Assembly (NCBI GenBank): GCA_022478985.1
Contig: JAKSZP010017375.1
Span: 45,908-109,907 of the forward strand
DNA length: 64,000 nucleotides
DNA from: Massospora cicadina
Taxonomy: Eukaryota > Entomophthoromycota > Entomophthoromycetes > Entomophthorales > Entomophthoraceae
Direction of reading: 5' to 3'
Every line of letters starts with the position of its first letter. Position 1 is the first letter of the stretch. The notes beneath the pieces were generated by a model. It was given only the letters and a program-made list of their open reading frames with translations, searched no databases and was not told the origin of the DNA. A program made the position numbers and the translations under genes. Below are positions 12,150 through 23,152 of the stretch, one piece after another.

Positions 12150-13180
12150 GATGGGGTACTACCCACAGTGGTTGAAATAACTCACTATGGGAAACTGAAG
12201 CTTGCTTTGAATACCTTAAATCAGGCTCAAAAATGCTGTTTTAGGAGAATAAGAATATTACTGAGCAGCTCAACCATGCCTTCCGCCAGCTGCTTCTGGT
12301 AGGTGACCATGCCAACCAACTTGCCAACCTTTTGAGCAGTACAATGGAGCGGCTAGACTGTTCGGAGTATAAATTAGATAAGGTCATTAGGAAAAAAGTA
12401 ATCAGCAGTGACAGGTTGCTCTCCTTTAACCGTGATGGTAACATACATGGGTTTTTCAAGCGGTTTGAGTTTGCCATAGAGGGGGCTTCTGATCAACAAA
12501 AAGCTAAACTATTGTTATCTGCATTGGATGTTTCAAGTGCTGATCTAGTTACTTGTTATCTTGAAAACAGTACTGTAGCTTACCAAGAGGTGAAGGAGAC
12601 TGTAATTCTCCTGTTTGGGGGCAAAGCAAAGATGGCTCAACACAAGGTGAACTTTTTAGCAATATCTTTTTAAAAAATGAGTCTTTACACAGTTTGCGGA
12701 GAAATTCACTAATGAGGCTCATGTATTGTTGGGTGCCAATGTCTTATCTAATGAGGAGGTAGCATAGCGATGATGGAAGCTATCAAGCCCTACCACAAAT
12801 TGCATAATGCTATGGCGTACACTCTTCAGGAGGATGTAGGGTTACTCAAAATCATCCAACATCTATGACATTTATCCGCCACTTTTATTGCTCCCAATGT
12901 GGAGCGGAAGGATCCTGTACCTGTCACGGATATTCTGCTAAATGAAGGATCCCACCAATAGGGGGTATAAGTGGGTCGCTCCTCAGCCACTTAACTCATG
13001 AGCGGGTCCTCTACGTCCCTATTATGATCAAACCGCTTATCCTTGGGCCCATAATAAACTGTGGTTCAATAGTAGACCTAGACTTTCTGGGGCGATTCCA
13101 AGATGAGTGCCAGTCCCAAATGTTTGTTTTTTGTGTGGCCAAATAAATCATTATGCGGTTAACTGTCAGGCCAAACCAAG
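12150..13180 (+). pseudogene. gag: Element C gag with intact CCHC knuckle
   Basis: The capsid-like block is open at 12332-12673 and holds NIHGFFKRFEFAIEGASD and VTCYLENSTVAYQEVK, alignable by eye with the D and H gags. A frameshift and stops follow. A complete CX2CX4HX4C knuckle (CFLCGQINHYAVNC) lies at 13125-13166. The N-terminal part (12150-12330) is a short helical segment only, so this gag is much shorter than that of D, which explains most of the size difference between the two elements. Confidence 0.82.
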
Positions 13181-13599
13181 GGTCCATGCAGTATCCGTTG
13201 TCTTATATGAACTGGGAAAAAGGGCGAACAGAGTAGAGATGGTACGCTCTAATTCCACTAATAAAATTGTAATTGTCCCTGATGTACATCATAAATCACC
13301 CTGTTTCAACTCCGGGCACACTCTGAGGATTTACTATACCAACAGATCCCTTACCACCTTTTTGGCCTCAAGCCAAGGTAGGGATCCCAATAATGCAGAC
13401 ATGGGGCTCCACCAAGACATGTATAATCCATACGCCTGGAAAATCCTTGAGTGGAATGGTACGATCAGCATTGAACCTTCCGCCTATGTCACAGCTTTGG
13501 GGGGGTGGATGTGGCGGTTCCTGTAGAAAAGATTGCTCAAGAGTATCCACATGTGGGGGCTGATGTGTGTACACTTTTCTGGGTAATCAAACACCCTTG

Positions 13600-16500
13600 A
13601 ATGTTTATGTATCAAATACCAAGGAATCTTCTTATTCATAATGCACCTACTGTGACATATTTGTACAGAATACCAAAATTTGGGTGATCATTTATGCAGG
13701 CGCTCCTGTCAATATAATATACACCAAACTTGTAGCTAAGCTTCCGCTGAAGCCAGTTGTGGACAACTGAGTAGTGTATGGAACTGTGGGGGCCCAGAGT
13801 ACTGTCAAAAGGCGCATATAGATCATTGCCTTTGAGGTTTGGGTCAGCTGAAGTATCTGCTCCAGCAGTGGTGTTGCCTAATGACCATTATGACATGTTA
13901 ATCGGGGCTACATTTATGCAGCACTTTGGGGCTGTAGTTAATATGGCGGACAAAACCATCAGTATACTGGGACAACAGAAACCTATCTATTTACTTCCAG
14001 CGGAGTCCCAGATGACCCAATCTGCTCCGGGCATATTAATCTTACTTATAGCGCTGGTGTGATTCCTGTAAGATATTGACAGATGAAGAGGAAGACCAGA
14101 ATGCTTCCAAACCAGATTTATGAGTACAAAGGGATTCTGCTATGAGCTGCAAATGCTTGGACTATCCCTTTGGGAATCGGGTCATAATTGGGACAGAGCC
14201 CAAAATTGATATTCTGGGAGGTCTGTATGGAGAGGTTGTGGGGCCTTATCACCAATTGCAGCTCAAACCTCATGTGGCTCTGAATTACTGTTACCAGGGC
14301 AGGGGGAAGTGGAGGTGTTGGTAGCAAATCTGCAAAAGGAGGTGGTGAAGGTTCAGCGGCACCAAATGGTGGCTTACCTACACCTGGTTCCTATTGATGA
14401 GGCCCACCAGGTACATGACTTTGGTTCCTGGGAAGTTCTTGGCTTGCCTCAAAAAACCATCTTCAGCGTAATGACAGTGGTTCCGCAGGAGGCTTTAACT
14501 GGTTTATTAGAGGATCAAAAGGACAGGGTGAGGAACTGTTCAAGAAATATTGCAGCATTTTCGCAACTGATAATTACAACTTGGGTTGCACTTGCAAGGT
14601 TGTGCATCGGGTGGACATGGTAGATTACCCCTCTATCAGGTCACAACCTATCCAACGCTCGAAGGTAGCAAAATAAGTTTTATCTTCAGAAATAGATACA
14701 CTGGTGGAACATGGAATGTTGGAGCTGTCAAAGAGTCCTAGGGCATCTCTGGTGCTCATCGTCAAAAAGAAAGATGGCTCCAATCGAGTACTAATCAATT
14801 ATTGGAAGCTTAACAGCATTACAAAAAAAGATTCATAACCGCTTCCGCGGATTGATGACGCTTTAGATCATTTAGGTGGGGCTAAATATTTCTCTGCTAT
14901 GGACTTGATATCAGGGTACTGGCAGATCGAGTTTCCAGCGGTGGAACAAGAAAAGTGCGCTATAATTACCACAAAAGGATTGTTTCAGCTTACATGTTGC
15001 CACAGGGTTTGTGCAATGCCCCCGCTACGTTCCAGTGGGCTATGGACACCATTTTGGGTGACCTAGAGTTGCCTTGCGTTCTTGTCTACCTTGATGATAA
15101 CAACATATTTCGTAACTGTTCATGGAGCATCTTGAACACCTGGAGCAAGTATTCCGCCGCCTAGCTGAAGCTAATATTAAGATTAAGCCCCAAAAGTGCC
15201 ACTTTTTAAAGAACAATTGGAATACCTCAGCTTTGTGGTAGATTCCAAAGGGCTTTATCTGCAGCCGCCTAAGGTGGAAGCCATCCACTTTATGACTCAG
15301 CCAAGATATAAGCGAGATATCCAGGTGTTCTTGGGGATGGTTAGTTACTACCAGCGGTTCCTTCCCAACTTCAGCTGTATCGGGGCTCCACATTTTTGAG
15401 CTCCTTAAGAAAAACGCTGCCTTCACCTGGACAGATTGATGTCAAACTGCTTTTGATGTATCACAAACTGCGTTGGCTAGCGCTCCTGTTTTGCAATACC
15501 CCAATCTTGAAAAAGATTTTATCGTGCAAACAAACGCTTCACTTTCTGCTGTAGGGGCTGTGTTATAACAAAAAGACGATGATGGTGTGGAGCACCCAAT
15601 TGCATATTGCAGCCGCAGTTTAACTGGCCCTGAACAGAATTACACAGTGACTGAGCAAGAGAGTTTAGTTGTAATTTATGCATACAAGCAATTCCAGGTT
15701 TACCTCCATGGGGTTAAATTCAAAGTGGTAATGGATCATGCCTCCTTGCGTTGGGTACAGAATATGCGGGAACCTGAAGGGTGACTCGTGCGATGGGCTT
15801 TAAAGCTCCAAGCTTTTGATTTTGAGATCACGCATCAGCCAGGGGCAAATCATCAGAACGCGGAATGTCTTTCTTGATTACCCACAGTCGCCATTACAGC
15901 AGATGTGGCAGATATAATGTACAAAAAAATGATTTCGGGAAAATATCATGATGAGCCGCCACATGTGATCAAAGTGTTAGATGGACTCAGGCAGGATACA
16001 TTCTTGCGCAATGGGGAATTATATAAGCGTATGGGGGAATTGACACTGAGTATTCCAAAACCCTCTTCCAGGCCTGCAATCATTAAAGATGCCCATAGAG
16101 CGGTAGGTCATAGAGGGTTGAAAAAGATGTTGGAGTTCTTGCAACCCCACTACTATTGGGAGAGTATGCACTACGATGTGCTTGAGATGGTTGGTTGTTG
16201 CCATCAGTGCCAAGTGGAGAAACCATTCCACCGAAAAACCACCTACCAGTTAGTTAAGCCTCAGTTTGCATGGCATAGAGTTTCATTAGACGTGGTGGGG
16301 CCTCTGCCAACTGACACAAACCGCTCCAAATATATAATAGTTGCCTTTGACCATTTTGACCAGATGGGTGAAAGCAAGGGCTATCAAGGACTTGGTGGTT
16401 GTCACTACCACCAAGTTCATCCTGAAGTATGTTATACAGCGCCATGGTTGTCCACAATTTATCCTAATGGACAATGGAACTAATTTCACATCACATATTT

Positions 16501-17111
16501 GCCCAATATGAATGAGCTTATGGCAATCTGCGGGGTTTTAACTACCCCCTACCACCCTGAATCTAACGGTATGGTGGAACAGGTTAATGGGACTTTGGAA
16601 AAATTCTATGCAAACTCGTAAATGAGCGGCCATCAGACTGGAGCACCCTTTTATCCACCGCTGTCTTTGCATACAATATCAGCTACCACTCAGCAACTGG
16701 TAAGAGTCCATTTCAATTTCTCTATGGACAACATCCAGTGCTGCCTGCATTGCTTTACTCCTGTGTGGAGGATACTGGCGGAGTTGTACCTCACCGCTAT
16801 TTGTCTACCTTAACAAATGCGTTGATTAAACTCCAAACCGAGGCATATTCCACTAGTATTGCCAAGAAGAATTGGGATCATGCAGCTGATCAATATAGAC
16901 GCAGTAGTCTTCCACAGTTTGGGGTAGGGAATTGGTTCTGTTTCATGACCAACATGGGTTTGGTAGAAGGAACAAGCTCGTCAGCACATGGAGTGGACCA
17001 TTTGATATCATTGAGAAGACTGGGGCTGATGCATACACCATTAAGGCACCTGTGAGTGATTGGATCATCAACGGAGTACATGTGAATTTCCTTTGGGCCT
17101 ACAAGCAATAG
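13600..17111 (+). pseudogene. pol: Element C pol: protease, RT, RNase H, integrase (broken)
   Basis: The retropepsin site near 13691 reads IIYAGAPVNI, so Asp-Thr of DTG is Tyr-Ala. The rest of the domain (APAVVLPNDHYDMLIG) is open at 13778-14062. RT spans about 14690-15410 with FSAMDLISGYWQIEFP and an intact YLDD at 15087-15098, but a frameshift lies between them. RNase H is open at 15587-15784 (EQNYTVTEQESLVVIYAYKQ). The integrase N-terminus is open at 15905-16483 with an intact His-His-Cys-Cys finger (AHRAVGH ... CCHQC). Core Asp in SLDVVGPLP (~16291), Asp in [10 protein letters not shown] (~16473) and Glu in [10 protein letters not shown] (~16577) are present but in different frames. The C-terminus ends at a stop at 17109-17111 with no chromodomain. 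Confidence 0.88.
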
Positions 17112-17125
17112 GCGCTTATTTTCCA

Positions 17126-17139
17126 GTCAAGGGGGGTAA
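17126..17139 (+). promoter_or_regulatory. Polypurine tract of element C
   Basis: GTCAAGGGGGGTAA directly before the 3' LTR start TGTTGAG. It is the expected plus-strand DNA primer. Element D has the same GTCAAGGGGGG design. Confidence 0.8.
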
Positions 17140-17651
17140 TGTTGAGATTTCAATATGACTGGGTAATAAGCTAGTGTTCTGGTGAATCGTTAATTGGATG
17201 CAAAGTAAGCTCTGAGGGCAAGTAACAGTTAGAGCAATGATAGGGGAATAAATCAAATTAATTAGGGTTTGAAAATTCCGTTGAAGTTTAAAGGGTTAAA
17301 TGAATTCTACATTGATAGCGAATCAAGAATAACTAAGCAAAATGTGTTGAATCCATTGAAGAATACTGAGGGTTAAAGGTTGAGTGAGAGAGAAGGAGAG
17401 GAGGCTTTTTAGATGAAGAAAAGAAGAAGTGAGTAGGAGGAAGGAGGGAAAATACGCAGAAAGGTCTGCAGTTAGATTATATTTAAATAAATATTAGCGA
17501 CTTTGGGGTGATTGTCTCATATTTTTATATATAAGGTTATCACATATAATCGAGTTCCAACGATCTCCATACATTTGGCTGTTGCTCAGTGGGCTAAAAC
17601 CTTGCGCAATTTGTTCAGCAGAAATAGGCCATATCCGCCAAAAATTTAACA
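17140..17651 (+). repeat. 3' LTR of element C (512 bp)
   Basis: Starts TGTTGAGATTTCAATATGAC, ends ATTTAACA. Differences from the 5' copy include GCGAAGCGAGC versus GCAAAGTAAGC, two CpG sites decayed in one copy. Confidence 0.92.
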
Positions 17652-17762
17652 CGCTGAACTGAGAACATTTTTAAAACAGTTTAACCAGAAGACTACATGC
17701 CCATTTCACTTCTCTGCGCTGAAGCTCCTTATTGTTTTGAAACTGAAAGCAGAGTAATCAAT
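17652..17762 (+). repeat. Degenerate ~75-bp tandem repeat, right part
   Basis: The third unit resumes (CTGAACTGAGAACATTTTT) and a fourth starts with CCAGAAGACTACATGCCCAT near 17686. With C and its short duplication removed, the spacing between unit starts stays at about 75-78 bp. Confidence 0.55.
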
Positions 17763-20212
17763 TAAAATTCTTTGGTAATAAAATTGTTCTCCCTGGTGTA
17801 CCTCAAAAATACCCCAATAATTTTCTTGGGCCAGCTGAGCCAAGGGCCAAGAGACCAAACCTTATCCTTTAACTAAATTATCTTTTCCAAAAAATTTATA
17901 AAAATTACTTTTACTAATATTTTTGTCAGCACCAATAAAATAAAATTTCACTCCCCTGCTTAAATTAAATAAGGAAGGTTTTGAGAAGTTGCCTCTTGAT
18001 CATATTTATGAATTTAAGTGAAAATGTGCTCCAAAACTTTTACTTTTGATGCATAGGTCAACCTAGGCAATCAAATCACCTTTCTTTGCTACTTAGATGA
18101 TCTATCTGATGAATCATAAATTTCCATGTTTTTGAGATGATCCTGGCGTCAGCTCTATTTACAAACTGCCCATATATCATCTTGAATTAATGTGAGGCAA
18201 TAACTAAGTTCCTCGCCTCCAATATTTCACTGGGTCCAATGATTAAAATATCTTCCCTTTACTTTTTGATTGTTATCTTGGATGTGCCAACCTGACGTCT
18301 ACCATACTAAGTTTAAATTTATTTGTCAATGCAGAAAAATTCTATCCATTAAACAAGGCCAAATGCAAAACACCCAACTATCTTTTTGAGTTATTGTGAG
18401 GTCATAATCAAAATTTTGTGCCCTCATTATCGAAAATTCTGGCCTAGCACGCCAGTTGCCCCCTTCACCAACCCCTCTGATCTGCTGGTGGCTAACTTAC
18501 ACGAGATCTGATTCATCTTGTCAACCAATTCATGCCCTCAACCAACGCAACACTGAATTTCACTACATGGTTTTTGAGATGAAACGCCTCATCGCCCATT
18601 CCCTCCAGGAGGAAGCCCAGTTTGAGGCTACTATCAGAAAGGCCAAGGAGCTGTGCATGGTAGCTCAAAGTGAAACCTATGAAGCTAACTAGGCTCAGTG
18701 GGACACATGCCTTTTCAACACTCTGGTTTACAATGCCACCTGTTGTTGCCTGCTTTTTCCCCAACATGAATTTTCTAAATTAATCCACTCTCCATCAACA
18801 TCATGAATTAATTGTTTAGGATTTAGTGACAGCTATCAAGCTCTGATTCTCTAAAATAATCCAGGAGGCCACCAAAATTTATGTGGCGTGTTAAGCGCAA
18901 CTTTTGATGACTGATGATATTAATTATGTTATCCAAGTGCAAGCATCAAAGCCATCATCATAAACCCCAACTCTTATGTCAAGCCCTATCTGTGCCAACT
19001 TTTCATGAGAGCCCTGCTCTAATAATCCCTCATCATTATGGATTAAGACATTGCCTCTTTTGGCTAAGCAACTGACATTGACATCCAAATTACCAACTGT
19101 CTGTATAAATTGCACCTGAGACAAACCCTTTTTTTCCATGCCAACTTCTAACTCAACTGCCTTGGTTTATCTCACTCATTCCAACTCTGGTAGTTGGGGC
19201 CAAAGGCTAGCCACCCCTGGTGGAATCATTGTCATCCTCAGTAAAAACTTGGAGGGGAATCTGTTGGGCTTTGCCCTAGTTTAGGTGAAGCCTTGACTTA
19301 TTATTATCTTTCTTTACTTAAACAATTCTTGGTTTGTTCATTATTAATATCAATATCATTTTATTTATTATTCAATGTTTTTTAGCTTATGTCCCAAAAA
19401 CATTATTATTATTTTAAAATTTGATGTTTTTTCAGGTATAAGTCCTAAAATCATTATCTTAAATTTATCAATAAAGAATATTGGGCCTAAGGCCCATAGT
19501 AACTAAGAAAGTTATATTTTTAAGCACTAAGCGTTCTCAATAACAACGCCAAGTTCATGACCCAACAAAATTTTTAATAGTTCGTTCAGTTAGTGCTCCA
19601 CTGGCCAACTACAAGTCCTACTATGCATTCCCTCCACCTAGACAGTGAGCTACTTTCTTTCCGCCGCAGAAAAAACCCCAGCCCCAGTGGCCCTTTGGTG
19701 CACCTCAGTGACTTGGCACATTTGAAGTGATGGAGGTGGTTAACTGTCCTGACCCCTACAGATCATCCCTCCCTGTCCTCTCTTACCTCTTCTACAATTT
19801 TAAGAAGATAAAGGAGTGTTCAGGTAGGTGGATGAAGTTATGGGCCTCAGGCAGAACTCTAAGCATCATCCAAACTCAAATCCAGTTGCCCTCAGGTACA
19901 AAGGAAAATGACCAAATGCTTTCCAAGTCTTCCCTAGCATCAACTAAGTTGAATTTTTGGTCACAAAAAAGTGTTACAGATTGTGGATAAAACCCCTGAT
20001 TTTTTGTTCCAGGGCGAATTATTTTGGTTTTTCAAGTCAGAGGAAATAATTAAAACCTAATATGGCAAGGCCCTATTTCAGAGCACTCTGTGCAAAGTTG
20101 GATCAATTAGCCTAAATTTGTCGTTAAAAAGTTATCACATCTTTCTAAGATCTGGCTAAAAATTATGTCCCCACTACCTACCTCCCCATACACCCAATCA
20201 CCTAGAGTGAAG
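17763..20212 (+). other. Vestigial coding-like sequence, family unknown
   Basis: No intact gene. A plus-strand frame at 18456-18692 is Gln/Glu-rich and helical (SLQEEAQFEATIRKAKELC), as in gag N-termini. The frame continues with stops to about 19270. A second open stretch, 19727-19990, has no recognised motif; the bases just before it (19660-19700) resemble 32260-32295 in the gag region of element I. I infer old gag debris, with low confidence. Confidence 0.4.
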
Positions 20213-22010
20213 GTGTCAAAAGCCAACTTAAATCAATTGTGGCAAATATGATTATAAATTTTATTTTTCAAACACTTGACTTTTTAAACTGTGGCGTATC
20301 TCCTGTCTTAATAGCGGCAAAGTTAGTTTAGACTGGCCAGCCAATCTGAATGCCAAAACCCAAATGACAATCCTGAATGCCAGAGGCACTTCTGCCTGAA
20401 TGACGTTTATATGATCTTTAAGATATAACGTCAATGAGCACCAATAGGAAACAAATGGGAAAATAAATTGGCAACAAACCAGGTGATCATGGCCCAAGGG
20501 CTCACGGGTTTTGTTGTTTGGAAAATTGGATTGAGATGGGTGGTTTAATTTTGTCATTAGAAAAATAAGGTTTTTTGGGAAACGGGAATATATTAGATTA
20601 AAAAGGGAATTCAACCACTAATTTACTTGGTGTGTTATGACTGCTTAAATAGACAAATAATCTGGGGAATAGCTTAGAAAGACTCTTGATTGGGGGCCCT
20701 CGAGATTTGGCAAAACCTGGAAAAATTTGAGCAAGGGGGTGACTAATTCAATTCAAAATGACTTCAAAATTGCCAGTAGCAGGCTAAGTTGCTGTCAGTT
20801 TACCTCGGACGCCTGAATTGTGGCTTCCACACATTTTTGATGGTTAGCGCAATGGCGTCTCACCTTATGGGCAATGGGAACCTCCCAAGGCCACCCCACA
20901 TAGGGGCAGTCCCAAGAGGTTGGGAACGGGTTTGGGATACCTAACCTACCCCCACCTGGTCACTTTGGAATCCATTTGGACAAGCAAGATGGATCAAATG
21001 ACAAAACTAATTTTTGAGGGGAGGGTTTTAGCTGGCGGCAACATCTGTCTTAGGAGGTACATGCCTATTGGGCTTTGTCCCTAATGGTTTTGAGGGAAGT
21101 TCCAAATTGGCAACAACATTTCACAATGGCCCAATGCCATTGGCAAGTTTTACCAAGTGACCCTAGACACATTCCATTAAAAGGTACACAACCGTTGGGC
21201 TTTTCCCTAATGTTTTTTGAGCAGGTTTTGAGCTGAAAACAAAATTTTCCCAATGGCTTGATTCCGTTGGCAAAATTTGCTGAAAGAATTTGACACTTGA
21301 TTTTTTATTACTAAATGTACATGCCCATCAGGCATTAATAACAAGGGTTTAAGGCTTCAAGCCTTGGTTTCAAGAGCTTGTTGCCATCGACTTTATAAGA
21401 GCATTTTGGTCCATGTGAGTGGCGGCTTTCAAGTATTTTGGCGCAGATTTCCTTATTTTGTTGCACTAATTTGGTGGAGGCAATTGATGGGACAGGTGGT
21501 GGGATCTTCAAGGGCAGAGCTGTTACCCATCGCTTGTCTATCACATGGATGAGATCACCCTGTGAAACAAGATGGAAAGCTGCACTTTTTGGACCCTTTT
21601 TGTTGAAAAAGGAAACACTACCTGGTCCAGGAAGAGGGGACGCTCCCCTGGACTTACAACTCCCCATTTTATTGTGAGGCGCCGATTCTCTCTCAGCCAA
21701 ACATTAAAGATTTACCAAAAAGTTTTAATTTTGACAGCACTGCGGAATTTTGCCAAACTTTGGAATTTTTCCTATGTACTATGCTAATTACATGATATTC
21801 TGTAAAAAAAATCCCTGAATTTCAAGAATACCCATCTTGAGATTCATAGTTGGTTTTGCATTCACCTTGCATGAGCGCTTTTTATTTAAATAAAGCATTT
21901 TTGGTTTTAACTCTGGGTTTTAGTGCCTTGGCGCCTTCTCCAAACCCCATTCATCAGGATTATTTTAGTGGATGACTTTTCACCACACTTAAGTGATAGG
22001 CTATGGTTGT
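20213..22010 (+). repeat. Repeat R, left copy, itself interrupted
   Basis: The stretch 20213-20310 (AGCCAACTTAAATCAATTGTGG and on) matches 30955-31050, and 21665-22010 matches 31062-31400 (for example GCCAAAC.TT.GG.TTT..CC and ATTTA(A)ATAAA). The left copy carries about 1.35 kb of extra sequence between these parts and is ended by the solo E LTR at 22011. It may be an LTR of an old element related to I, but no primer site or duplication confirms this. Confidence 0.5.
20310..21665. other. Insert within repeat R with a short degenerate tandem array
   Basis: Absent from the right copy of R. At 21055-21320 two units of about 130 bp repeat: each begins ACA(T/C).CC(T/G)(A/T)TTGGGCTTT, continues CCCTAATG and CC.TTGGCAA, and a third starts at about 21311. 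Short frames on both strands (for example 21335-21700) show no family signature. No terminal repeats were recognised. Confidence 0.4.
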
Positions 22011-22599
22011 TGTTAGGATTTTTGCCCATATCCCCATCCTGCTAGATTACCTGGTATCGTCAGGGGAAAATTCCCTAAGGCAAAGTGAATTGGAAATTGG
22101 TTGACCCAAGTTTTGTAGTAACTATGTTCAATGGATTTTGGGATATTCGCCTGGTCATATCTGTTGGGGATCAATCTGGATGAATACTTAAGATCTCATT
22201 GGGTGGAGTTGCTGACAAAATAGGTGCATCTGATAGTGACTAACTATTATATGTACTGAATGGAATTGGTCAGGTTTCATCACCAACTGATTGGGAATGA
22301 ATAGCAAGTTGCAAGGTGAGTGATGCTGCCTGCAACTAGCAAATTGATCAGTTGGCACGCAGCTTGCCTTAATAGGTAATAACTCCCATTACTTTAGCAG
22401 GTCGCTAGCCAAATATGGTTGGTTCACTTGGATAAAGAGGAAAAGGTTAAGGACTCATTTTCCAACTCTTTTCAAATAGGTCTCAAGGATGTCCAATTAC
22501 GGAATTCTAGCCTGGATGGGGAAGATCATTGCTGCTGAGATGAGGATGGGTGATTCAATGGCAACGGCTGCAATTTTATCAAAGAGGTGTCAACTGAGG

Positions 22600-23078
22600 T
22601 GTCAGGAAGTTGATATGACTGGATGATATGCTACCCATATTGGCAAATCAGAGAGGGATCGAGACAAGTCTCAAGATTTATGAAAAAGGTATACACAATT
22701 TATAATCGAGCAAAATGAGGACATTTGGCAAAATGAAAGGATTATGCCAAGATTCAATACAAATGAAAGTAACTCAAAAAGAGAAGAAGAATAGAAGATT
22801 ACCAAACCAAGGATGCATCTGGCTGGGGAACCGAGGTCTAAAGAGTCTCATGGGCGATTAAAAGGGATAGTCTTTTTATGAGAGATGAGAGAGCGCAGAT
22901 AAGTCTGCTATTTATATTAAAATAAAAATAGTAATAAGGGGTGATAGCTACATAAATATCTTATTGAGTTTTAGTATAAATTGGCAATCCTCATATCGTA
23001 TAATTTGGCTGCTTAGTGGCTCATACCCTGTGCAAAACCAACTTGTCAGAATTGAGCTCAAACAATGAGAAATTAACA
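22600..23078 (+). repeat. 5' LTR of element D (479 bp)
   Basis: Carries the ATATGACTG motif at positions 14-22, a TATA/AATAAA-like stretch (TATTTATATTAAAATAAAAA) near 22910-22930, and the conserved block GCTTAGTGGCTCATACCCTG (23011-23030) followed by TGCAAAA. Confidence 0.93.
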
Positions 23079-23079
23079 G

Positions 23080-23097
23080 TGGTGCTCACTACAGGGG
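23080..23097 (+). promoter_or_regulatory. tRNA primer-binding site of element D
   Basis: TGGTGCTCACTACAGGGG one base after the LTR, identical to five other elements in the window. Confidence 0.88.
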
Positions 23098-23152
23098 GCT
23101 ACTAAGCAACTTTAGTTGGCGAAACAGAAGGAAATTAATCAACAATGTCAAG

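Larger units (their letters stand above)
11556..17651 (+). mobile_element. Element C: complete but dead Ty3/gypsy retrotransposon, 6.1 kb
   Basis: LTRs of 514 bp (11556-12069) and 512 bp (17140-17651) start TGTTGAGATTTCAATATGAC and end TTAACA. A primer-binding site follows the first and a purine tract (GTCAAGGGGGG) precedes the second. Between them are gag, protease, RT, RNase H and integrase in order, without a chromodomain. Flanks are CACT before and CGCT after, a weak (3 of 4) candidate target duplication. The LTRs differ by roughly 10 percent by eye, many differences being CpG-type transitions, so the insertion is old. Confidence 0.92.

Noticed and set aside
20845..20900. A-box-like GGTTAGCGCAATGGCG suggesting a tRNA gene
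   Set aside because: No B box or pairing acceptor stem at the right distance.
21335..21700. 121-codon minus-strand frame
   Set aside because: No domain, promoter or conservation evidence. It spans the boundary between the R insert and repeat R, so it is unlikely to be a gene.
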